From assembly GCA_943324025.2 (NCBI GenBank), contig CALPKA020000039.1:1-5930 (forward strand): a stretch of 5,930 bases of DNA. Reading direction: 5' to 3'. The stretch comes from Bifidobacterium breve (GTDB lineage Bacteria > Actinomycetota > Actinomycetes > Nanopelagicales > Nanopelagicaceae). Below are positions 1 to 5,787 of this stretch, piece by piece. The notes under the pieces are model-generated. The model was given only the letters and a program-made list of their open reading frames with translations. It searched no databases and was not told where the DNA came from. The position numbers were made by a program, and so were the translations under genes. Each line of letters begins with the position of its first letter. Positions within the stretch are counted from its first letter, which is position 1.

Positions 1-1698
1 AGAATGCTTGCAGGCCGTCGATACAGTGAAGGCCTTCATCAGGCATTAGAGGCAAAAGAGCGAATTGAAATTCAAGATGAAAATCAGACTTTAGCCACAA
101 TTACCCTACAAAATTACTTCCGTTTGTATAAAAAACTAAGCGGCATGACTGGTACGGCAATGACTGAAGCATCAGAGTTTATGCAGATCTACAAGCTTGG
201 TGTAACGCCAATTCCTACGAATAAGAGTATGCAGAGAATTGATCAATCAGATTTAATTTATAAATCTGAAGAGGGTAAGTTCATTGCAGTTGCCAATGAC
301 ATTGTCGAGCGACACAAAAAAGGCCAACCGGTCCTAGTTGGAACAGTCAGCGTTGAAAAATCAGAGGAGTTATCTTCAATACTTAAAAAACGCGGCATTG
401 CTCATGAAGTATTAAATGCAAAACAACATGAACGCGAAGCTGCCATTATTGCTAGAGCAGGAACTATTGGCGCGGTAACTGTGGCAACCAACATGGCAGG
501 TCGAGGTACTGACATCATGCTTGGTGGCAATCCTGAATTTATGGCCGACTTTGAATTACAAAAAAGAGGATTAAATCCCGCTGAGACTCCAGAGGATTAT
601 GAGAAGGCTTGGCCAGATGAAATAGCAAAACAAAAAATGGCTGTTGCTAAAGAACATGAAACCGTTGTTTCATTGGGCGGTCTTTATGTTTTAGGAACAG
701 AGCGCCATGAATCTCGCCGTATTGATAACCAGTTACGTGGTAGATCTGGACGTCAAGGAGATCCTGGTGAATCAAGATTTTATCTATCGCTTCAAGATGA
801 CTTAATGCGTCGATTTAACTCTGGCATGGTCGAAAGATTCTTGGGAGCTGCTGGAATGCCAGAAGATACGCCATTGGAATCCAAGATTGTTAGCAATGCC
901 ATTAAATCTGCACAGACCCAGGTTGAATCTTTAAACTTTGAAATGCGAAAAAATGTATTGAAATATGACGATGTAATGAACAAGCAACGTGAGGTCGTTT
1001 ATTCAGAGCGACGTGAAGTATTAGAGGGTGCCGACATAAAGGAGTTGGTTGAGGTTTCACTTGAGCAAACCATTACTGCTTATGTTAATTCGGCTACCTC
1101 ACATGGTGTTGCAGAAGATTGGGACCTAAAAACCTTATGGAAAGCGCTTAAAACTCTTTATCCAATCTCATTCACAGATGAACAAATGTTGGCTGAAATA
1201 GGTGGAGCTGTTGCATTAGATAGCGAATACCTGCTGGAGAAAGTATTAGCGGATTCAAGACAGGCTTATCAAACTCGAGAGTCTCAATTAACTCCAACAG
1301 TAATGCGTGAGCTTGAGCGAAAGATTTTGCTTTCAGTCTTAGATCGTAAATGGCGAGAGCACCTATATGAAATGGATTATTTGCAAGAAGGAATTGGATT
1401 ACGAGCCATGGCTCAGCGCGATCCACTAGTTGAATATCAACGCGAAGGATTTGATCTCTTCACTGCAATGATGGATGCAATGAAGGAAGAGCTGGTTAGT
1501 TTTGTGTTTAATGTGGAGGTCCAGGTTGAAGGAGATCAAGTTGGAGCCAAAGGATTAACTCCCGCACCTGCTCCTGTTGCAGCACTTCAATACTCTGCAG
1601 CCGAAATTGAACCTACTCCAGCTGGTGGAACCTCAAAAAATGCGCCATGTCCTTGTGGTTCAGGCAAAAAATATAAAAGATGTCACGGAGCTTCTTAA
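1..1698 (+). CDS. secA: Preprotein translocase ATPase SecA (SecA1 type), 5'-truncated
   Basis: SecA is the cytosolic motor that drives unfolded preproteins through SecYEG by ATP hydrolysis. The window enters the gene in frame (codon 1 is Arg), so the first ATG at 4 is internal; 565 codons of a protein usually around 850-950 aa are present. Visible landmarks in order are the conserved segment [15 protein letters not shown] followed by LSGMTGTA (about 88-159), the second nucleotide-binding domain with [12 protein letters not shown], the helicase motifs [17 protein letters not shown] (about 481-531) and [17 protein letters not shown] (about 730-780), then the helical scaffold/wing region, and a C-terminal zinc-binding SEC-C motif with Cys codons at 1648, 1654 and 1681 and His at 1684. 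The zinc tail and full motif set favour the housekeeping SecA1 over accessory SecA2. Its TAA overlaps the stop of the convergent neighbour by 4 bp, so no terminator separates them. Identification is firm; only the N-terminal part is unseen. Confidence 0.98.
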   Translation, partial: RMLAGRRYSEGLHQALEAKERIEIQDENQTLATITLQNYFRLYKKLSGMTGTAMTEASEFMQIYKLGVTPIPTNKSMQRIDQSDLIYKSEEGKFIAVANDIVERHKKGQPVLVGTVSVEKSEELSSILKKRGIAHEVLNAKQHEREAAIIARAGTIGAVTVATNMAGRGTDIMLGGNPEFMADFELQKRGLNPAETPEDYEKAWPDEIAKQKMAVAKEHETVVSLGGLYVLGTERHESRRIDNQLRGRSGRQGDPGESRFYLSLQDDLMRRFNSGMVERFLGAAGMPEDTPLESKIVSNAIKSAQTQVESLNFEMRKNVLKYDDVMNKQREVVYSERREVLEGADIKELVEVSLEQTITAYVNSATSHGVAEDWDLKTLWKALKTLYPISFTDEQMLAEIGGAVALDSEYLLEKVLADSRQAYQTRESQLTPTVMRELERKILLSVLDRKWREHLYEMDYLQEGIGLRAMAQRDPLVEYQREGFDLFTAMMDAMKEELVSFVFNVEVQVEGDQVGAKGLTPAPAPVAALQYSAAEIEPTPAGGTSKNAPCPCGSGKKYKRCHGAS

Positions 1699-2135
1699 AG
1701 CAAATTTAAGTCAGTACAGATCCATCGCTTATCAACACCTTCAACTCTTAATGAAAGCGATCGGACTCGATCTAAAACTCGTAGTGTGACGGTAATTTCT
1801 AAAACACCTTCAATTGGTTGGGCAATATATATTTTCCTGATTTGGCAGCTTTTTGTAGCAGGGGTTGCTAGTTCAGTGATTCGTCGTAAAACTGAGCGAT
1901 GACAATTTCGACTCATTTGCAATACCGATCTTCGTCCAGACCAGACTTCAATAATTTTGATTACAAAAGCTTGACTGAATTGATGCAGATCTGGCAACTC
2001 AGATAAGGCTGAGGGGATGGGTGTGAATTTTGGATGAAAGAGTTCATTCCCAAACTCTTGATCCAGTGTTGGAACTAAATAAAGCTTCTTTGATCCTGAA
2101 TTATTATGTTCAATTAATCTCTGTGCAAGTGTCAT
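1695..2135 (-). CDS. Rv3235-family protein (DUF6459-like), unknown function
   Basis: A 146-aa soluble protein with no signal peptide or membrane segment. It resembles the actinobacterial Rv3235 family: a central helix with the pattern [16 protein letters not shown] (about residues 61-76), an Arg-rich stretch, then a beta-rich end with [22 protein letters not shown] and a closing [11 protein letters not shown], matching the family's usual 'GRR-L-L', 'EGV-E', 'R-R-L-L-L' and 'RW-CT-L' features. The family has no established biochemical role as far as I know; it is a conserved neighbour of secA. ATG at 2135 is supported by an AAAGGG ribosome-binding site at 2144-2149, eight bases upstream. The first 40 or so residues look weakly conserved. 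It converges on secA, with stop codons sharing TTAA, and diverges from the SAF gene across 79 bp that contain a strong inverted repeat. Family assignment is by remembered motif pattern, not by a search. Confidence 0.85.
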   Translation of the reverse strand: MTLAQRLIEHNNSGSKKLYLVPTLDQEFGNELFHPKFTPIPSALSELPDLHQFSQAFVIKIIEVWSGRRSVLQMSRNCHRSVLRRITELATPATKSCQIRKIYIAQPIEGVLEITVTLRVLDRVRSLSLRVEGVDKRWICTDLNLL

Positions 2136-2166
2136 AGATCAAACCCTTTATTACTCAAGACAAAAT

Positions 2167-2190
2167 GAGATCATCCGAAAGGATGATCTC
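2167..2190. terminator. Perfect 10-bp inverted repeat with 4-base loop (hairpin or operator)
   Basis: Arms GAGATCATCC (2167-2176) and GGATGATCTC (2181-2190) are exactly complementary and enclose GAAA on the + strand, which is a GNRA tetraloop (UUUC on the - strand). Reading leftward on the - strand the hairpin is followed at once by AUUUUGUCUU, a U-rich tract typical of an intrinsic terminator; reading rightward the only T-rich stretch begins about ten bases later. The location is odd for a terminator because it lies between two divergent starts (2135 and 2215). It could instead be a leader attenuator of the - strand gene, a block against antisense transcription from the SAF operon side, or a palindromic operator shared by both promoters. 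The structure is certain, its role is not. Confidence 0.55.
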
Positions 2191-2214
2191 TGATGCTGGT
2201 TTTATTGGTAAAAA

Positions 2215-2814
2215 ATGGGAGTGAATATAACTAAATTTGATATCTTCAAAAATTCAAGGCTTGTGTTAGGCCTGGCACTTTTCATAATTGCAATTACTTC
2301 AGCAAGCCTAATAACCAAGGAAGCAAACCGATCAGTCTTGGTTTGGGCAAGTACAGGGGAGTTAGCCCCTGGTCAAATTATTGAACAAGCTGATGTAACA
2401 ACAGCATCTGTTTTGCTTGCTCAATCGGCCAAAAACTATCTCTCAGCAAATGCTCAAATTATTGGCACAACAGTTTTAACAAATATTGCAGGCGGCGATT
2501 TAATTCCAGCAGCAGCCTTAGGTGCTGGCATTGACAGCACTAATCAGAGATTACTGCCAATAACTGTTGAAGTTTCTGATCTTCCTATCGCATTAAGTCG
2601 AGGGGATGTGGTTGATTTATATGCAGTCAAAAAAGGGAATACGCAGGTTGAATTTAATCCAGCATTATTGGCCACAGGGGTAAGTGTCGATCAAGTGTTA
2701 GAAAGAAATAACTCTGGCGTTGTTAGCGTGCTAGTTATTTTGAATAATGACCAGATTTTACCAATTTTAACTTACGTAGCTGAGAGCAGATTAATCCTTG
2801 TTAGAACTCGCTGA
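2215..2814 (+). CDS. SAF-domain, CpaB/RcpC-like membrane-anchored protein
   Basis: A 199-aa protein with one N-terminal hydrophobic segment (about residues 16-33, preceded by K and R) that should act as an uncleaved anchor placing the rest outside the membrane. Residues about 40-103 follow the SAF layout: a strand ending in VLVWASTGELAPGQIIEQADV, then a variable part, then GTTVLTNIAGGDLI. A second beta-rich part (about 113-199) contains LPITVEVSDLPIALSRGDVVDLYAV, as in CpaB/RcpC, the periplasmic accessory proteins of Flp/Tad pili. The ATG at 2215 is the first possible start, since an in-frame TAA lies at 2209-2211. No Shine-Dalgarno sequence precedes it, so translation may be leaderless; GTG at 2221 is an alternative. 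Its end overlaps the next gene by 17 bp. No pilin, secretin or TadA-type ATPase is nearby, so a pilus role is inference only. The shorter length than classical CpaB also leaves room for another envelope role. Confidence 0.75.
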   Translation: MGVNITKFDIFKNSRLVLGLALFIIAITSASLITKEANRSVLVWASTGELAPGQIIEQADVTTASVLLAQSAKNYLSANAQIIGTTVLTNIAGGDLIPAAALGAGIDSTNQRLLPITVEVSDLPIALSRGDVVDLYAVKKGNTQVEFNPALLATGVSVDQVLERNNSGVVSVLVILNNDQILPILTYVAESRLILVRTR

Positions 2815-3730
2815 AGCAAAGTTAAATATTGTTACCGCTATTGCTAATAATGATGAAGAAGAAGCGGTAGCACATCTTTTACACTCTCAAGGCTGCAATA
2901 TTGTTTTTCGATCCTTAAATCTACAATTACTTGGTGATTTTCTAAATAACTCTGATTCAGAGCTCATTGTTATTTACTCTAAAGAGTTCTTAACTAACTC
3001 TCAGATCGAAGAATTGCAGGCAAAATTCTCAAATCCTAAATTTATCGAATTATCAACTGGAGTTAATAAACAGTTCTTACTAGGTCAACTAGCCCAGGTC
3101 AGCCGGCCACCATTAATTCACCAGCTCTCTCGAATAAATAATCTAACCGCTGTATTTGGCAGCTTGGCATCGCCTGGAATTTCAACAATAACAAACCATT
3201 TGGCTCTTGCTACTTCGGCCAAAATTATCGCTTCTACTCATCACAATCTTAGGCCTTTAACCTCTGCTCAAGTTGATGTGATTAGTGCAGCTCAGTTAGA
3301 TAAAACTCTTGCAGATATCGGAAGCGACCCAGTAATTATTGATGCGGGTGCTTGTATAAATCTGACAAAGATTCTCTCAGACCGGAGAGCATCAGCATTG
3401 TGGCTGAGCCAAAGTTTGATTTGTGCCAAATCAATAATCTATGTAGTAAGGGCAAACGATAATGGAATGACATATCTTTCTGAATTTGTCTCAGACTTTA
3501 AAAAGGTTATCAACCCACCAAAAATACTTTATGTATTAAATCAGCAAAGATTTGATAGAAAAGGTGAGGTGATTCAGGGTAAGTTTCTCGAATTAATTGG
3601 TTCGCAAAACCATGTTCAAGTTCCGTATGATCGTCGTTCTGAGCACTCACCTAGCGGGGGATTGGCGAGATTTTGGCGCAATACAACCTTTAATAAGCAG
3701 ATAGCAAAAATTGGTAGCCAGCAGATATAA
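2798..3730 (+). CDS. CpaE/TadZ-like P-loop-fold protein with degenerate Walker motifs
   Basis: A 310-aa cytosolic protein. Residues about 9-100 look like an atypical receiver-type N-terminal domain (strand LNIVTAIAN, later SELIVIYSKEF), and about 115-310 resemble a MinD/ParA-type ATPase domain, the CpaE/TadZ architecture that localises Tad pilus machinery. The P-loop position reads FGSLASPGISTITNHLALA (from residue 120). The family pattern in actinobacteria as I recall it is G-x-x-G-(A/S)-PG-(R/K)-TT; here the basic residue is Ile128 and the first Thr is Ser129. The Walker-B-like strand is VIIDAGA, with Asp182. ATP hydrolysis is therefore doubtful. The start is a TTG at 2798, inside the end of the SAF gene; no later in-frame ATG, GTG or TTG precedes the first beta strand, and a GAGAG about 11 bases upstream is a weak ribosome-binding site. 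Overlap with the SAF gene implies one transcript and coupled translation. The fold assignment is moderately sure; the function is unknown. Confidence 0.7.
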   Translation: MLELAEAKLNIVTAIANNDEEEAVAHLLHSQGCNIVFRSLNLQLLGDFLNNSDSELIVIYSKEFLTNSQIEELQAKFSNPKFIELSTGVNKQFLLGQLAQVSRPPLIHQLSRINNLTAVFGSLASPGISTITNHLALATSAKIIASTHHNLRPLTSAQVDVISAAQLDKTLADIGSDPVIIDAGACINLTKILSDRRASALWLSQSLICAKSIIYVVRANDNGMTYLSEFVSDFKKVINPPKILYVLNQQRFDRKGEVIQGKFLELIGSQNHVQVPYDRRSEHSPSGGLARFWRNTTFNKQIAKIGSQQI

Positions 3731-3751
3731 AAGTGGCTCTACCATTGGGCC

Positions 3752-5218
3752 ATGGCATCTTTATCTGAACTAATCTCAGCGAACTCAAAATTGAGCGCTA
3801 GTGAAATTGAGCATCTTTCGGAATTAGTTGCTGAGTGGAGATTGTTGGCAGATCTATCTTTTGCAGATCTTTTGCTTTGGTTGCCAATGCGAAAAGATGA
3901 GAAATCTTGGCCAGAAGGTTTCCTTGCTGTGGCCCAGGTAAGACCTACAACTGCTGCGACAGTATTCACTGAAGATCTGATTGGAACCCAAATAAATTGG
4001 GGAGATCGACCATTAGTAGATCAAGCATTGTCTTCAGGCGAAATTATTAGAGACGCAAAACCTGAATTAGTAGGCCAAATAATGATCAAAGAAGAAACCA
4101 TTCCTGTGATTTTCAATGGCAATACCTTGGCGATTATTTCCCGGCACAGAAACTCAGAGTTAATGCGACAGCCTTCTAAACTTGAATTAAATTATCGGGA
4201 AATTGCACACAAGATATATAAAATGGTTTCGGAAGGTAATTTTCCAATTAGAAATAGTTTATATAACTCTGAGTCTGCGCCAAGAGTTGGTGATGGATTA
4301 ATCAGATTAGATGTTAATGGAACTATTTTCTTTGCCTCACCTAATGCTAGGTCAGCATTGAGTAGGGTTGGATTCCAGAAAGAGATAGAGGGCGAGAATT
4401 TAGGTACGGTATTTGCAGAGCTTGGTCAAGGAGATAATCAGCCAACTGATGAGTCATGGCAAACACTGCTAAGTGGAAAATTCTTGCGCAGAGCCGAGTA
4501 TGAAAGTTCGCAAGCGGTAATAGATATTTTAGTTATTCCACTTACTGAAGGCCAGGATCGTATTGGCGCAATTGCTTTAATTCACAATATAACCGAGGTT
4601 CGAAATAGAGATCGAGCCTTAATCACCAAAGATGCAACAATCAAAGAGATACACCACCGGGTTAAGAACAATCTTCAAACTGTCTCTGCACTACTGAGAT
4701 TACAGTCAAGACGGGTGACTGATCCGATAGCAAGTGCAGCACTTGATGAAGCGGTGAGAAGAGTGGGATCAATTGCCCTGGTTCATGAAACTTTGTCTAA
4801 TCAATCATCTGAATTTGTGGAATTTGATTCAGTATTTGAGCAAATTATAAAGAATTCTCTAGATCTATCTCCAAGGAAAATTGAATTTAACAAGGTTGGA
4901 AGTTTTGGCTCATTTGATTCAAAGACTGCGACCGCGCTTTCGTTGATAATCACCGAGTTGATACATAATGCTCTTGAGCATGGTTTAACTCATTCAGGAA
5001 ATAGTTTGACGGTTGAGATCGCTCGAGATAAGAATAAGTATGTAGTGAGCGTTTGTGATGATGGCCCAGGATTTCCAGAAGGGTTTAGTATTGAAAAATC
5101 TGCAAATTTAGGACTTCAAATAGTCAACACACTGACAAAGAATGAGTTGAATGGTAATTTAATTTTAAATCGAATTAATAACTTGACTAAAGCTGAAGTT
5201 GTTTTTGGAATTAATTAA
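3752..5218 (+). CDS. pdtaS: Cytosolic sensor histidine kinase, PdtaS type
   Basis: A 488-aa kinase with no membrane segment that matches M. tuberculosis PdtaS (Rv3220c) along its length as I recall it. Domains: GAF (about residues 25-165, starting EWRLLADLSFADLLLW), PAS (about 180-285, with SAPRVGDGLIRLDVNG), HisKA_2 with EIHHRVKNNLQ (phosphoacceptor most likely His302), and HATPase_c with N box ELIHNALEHG (Asn406), G1 box DDGPG (436-440) and G2 box LGLQIV (453-458). All catalytic motifs are intact. The known partner is PdtaR, a response regulator with an RNA-binding ANTAR domain that acts by antitermination; it is not in this window. The two GAF cysteines that I recall as the copper/NO-responsive pair in M. 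tuberculosis (C53, C57) are Ala59 and Val63 here, and the only cysteine in the protein is C435 in the G1 box. The ATG start aligns with the mycobacterial N-terminus (M-S/A-x-L-x-x-L), but has no Shine-Dalgarno sequence; it lies 21 bp after the CpaE-like gene. Confidence 0.95.
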   Translation: MASLSELISANSKLSASEIEHLSELVAEWRLLADLSFADLLLWLPMRKDEKSWPEGFLAVAQVRPTTAATVFTEDLIGTQINWGDRPLVDQALSSGEIIRDAKPELVGQIMIKEETIPVIFNGNTLAIISRHRNSELMRQPSKLELNYREIAHKIYKMVSEGNFPIRNSLYNSESAPRVGDGLIRLDVNGTIFFASPNARSALSRVGFQKEIEGENLGTVFAELGQGDNQPTDESWQTLLSGKFLRRAEYESSQAVIDILVIPLTEGQDRIGAIALIHNITEVRNRDRALITKDATIKEIHHRVKNNLQTVSALLRLQSRRVTDPIASAALDEAVRRVGSIALVHETLSNQSSEFVEFDSVFEQIIKNSLDLSPRKIEFNKVGSFGSFDSKTATALSLIITELIHNALEHGLTHSGNSLTVEIARDKNKYVVSVCDDGPGFPEGFSIEKSANLGLQIVNTLTKNELNGNLILNRINNLTKAEVVFGIN

Positions 5219-5484
5219 AAGGTATTTTGACTTTCAATCTGACGAGCACGGTTTCTAGCTGCTCTTCTCTTCATAGCCCGTCTTTCATCCTCTGATAACC
5301 CGCCCCAAACTCCAGCATCTTGTCCGCTCTCTAATGCCCAAGCAAGGCAAGGCTCTTTAACTGAGCATCTTTCACAAATCTTTTTTGCCTCTTCAATTTG
5401 GGCTAAGGCAGGGCCTGTATTTCCTACCGGGAAGAAAACCTCTGGATCTTCTTCGCGACAAGCTGCTTCATGTCGCCAATCCAT
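5215..5484 (-). CDS. whiB1: WhiB-family [4Fe-4S] transcription factor, WhiB1 type
   Basis: An 89-aa WhiB protein very close to mycobacterial WhiB1: it opens MDWRHEAACREEDPEVFFPVG and has the four cluster-binding cysteines at C9, C37, C40 and C46, the spacing found in WhiB1. The GVWGG turn (58-62) is followed by SEDERRAMKRRAARNRARQ, the basic C-terminal part that binds DNA. WhiB1 carries a [4Fe-4S] cluster, is NO-sensitive, binds the primary sigma factor region 4 and is essential in mycobacteria (family knowledge). The start is supported by GAAGGAG at 5495-5501, ten bases upstream. The gene converges on pdtaS, with stop codons sharing TTAA, and has the tRNA gene upstream on the same strand. 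I found no CRP-type palindrome upstream, unlike the cAMP-receptor control known for mycobacterial whiB1. Confidence 0.95.
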   Translation of the reverse strand: MDWRHEAACREEDPEVFFPVGNTGPALAQIEEAKKICERCSVKEPCLAWALESGQDAGVWGGLSEDERRAMKRRAARNRARQIESQNTF

Positions 5485-5635
5485 AGGGCAGCAGCTCCTT
5501 CGTTAGGTGAGTGTTAATTGTTAAAGTAAATAAAATCAACTGGCTTATTCTCTCTTTAATTGAATTAATAAACAAGGATATTTTGCTGTGAAATTAGAAT
5601 ATTTCTAGATTTGTTTCACTATCTGGATATTTTTG
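5485..5635 (-). other. A+T-rich whiB1 upstream region with a nested inverted repeat
   Basis: This 151-bp stretch must hold the whiB1 promoter and the 3' end of the tRNA transcript. It contains an outer inverted repeat GTGAAA (5588-5593) / TTTCAC (5614-5619) around an inner one TAGAA (5595-5599) / TTCTA (5603-5607), and a 9-base direct repeat GGATATTTT at 5576-5584 and 5625-5633 that brackets the hairpin. There is no U-run directly after the hairpin in either direction, so it is not a convincing terminator. No -10/-35 pair stands out enough to call, and no ORF of note is present. Confidence 0.4.
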
Positions 5636-5708
5636 TGCTCTAGGCGGGAATCAAACCTATACACCCGCCTGCGGAAGGCAGTGCTCTATCCCTTGAAGCT
5701 ACGAGGGC
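5636..5708 (-). tRNA. tRNA-Arg (CCG), divergent, possibly degraded
   Basis: Read on the - strand, the 5' half is clearly tRNA-Arg-like: acceptor GCCCTCG, TA at 8-9, D arm GCTT...GAGC around CAAGGGATA, and an anticodon stem CTGCC/GGCGG around TTCCGCA, giving anticodon CCG (complement of 5672-5674) that reads CGG codons. The length to the discriminator A is 73 nt; CCA is not encoded. The 3' half fits poorly: the acceptor strand CTAGAGC leaves C3-A70 and C6-U67 mismatched, the T stem ATAGG/CCCGC has A-C mismatches at 49-65 and 51-63, the T loop is TTTGATT without the near-universal C56, and position 37 is C where a purine is normal. The D arm has one extra base relative to the usual Arg form. 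It may be a functional but divergent tRNA or a decaying copy. CGG codons occur in pdtaS, whiB1 and the CpaE-like gene, so the cell must read CGG with this or another tRNA. Confidence 0.65.
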
Positions 5709-5725
5709 TGATCATGTGGCCAACC

Positions 5726-5754
5726 GTGAAATTAATCTCGTGATTGGCGATATT
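5726..5754 (+). promoter_or_regulatory. Candidate msrA promoter
   Basis: GTGAAA (5726-5731) and GATATT (5749-5754) each match four of six bases of the -35 and -10 consensus and are separated by 17 bp. Transcription would begin near 5762, leaving a leader of about 25 bases that includes the AGAGAG ribosome-binding site. The match is weak, and the 79-bp region must also hold the promoter of the divergent tRNA gene. Confidence 0.25.
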
Positions 5755-5787
5755 GCACCAGCCTTACCAATAAGAGAGAATTAGCAA

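Noticed and set aside
792..983. 63-aa reading frame on the - strand inside secA
   Set aside because: It lies wholly within the conserved secA coding region, has no ribosome-binding site and resembles no family.
1172..1426. 84-aa reading frame on the - strand inside secA
   Set aside because: Antisense shadow of the well-conserved SecA helical scaffold region; no start signal.
1690..1705. Terminator between secA and the convergent gene
   Set aside because: The stop codons overlap and I see no inverted repeat followed by a U-run around the junction.
1577..1789. 70-aa + strand frame across the secA/Rv3235-like junction
   Set aside because: It overlaps both the SEC-C tail of SecA and the C-terminal coding part of the Rv3235-like gene, which carry recognisable motifs.
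3849..3872. Tandem-looking repeat of GCAGATCT at the start of pdtaS
   Set aside because: It encodes LADLSFADL, conserved at the protein level in PdtaS, so the repeat is a coding coincidence.
3739..3969. 76-aa - strand frame across the start of pdtaS
   Set aside because: It is antisense to the conserved GAF N-terminus of PdtaS and has no supporting signal.
5587..5620. Possible CRP-type site (TGTGA ... TCACT) upstream of whiB1
   Set aside because: The half-sites are far more than the required six bases apart, so it does not fit a CRP palindrome.
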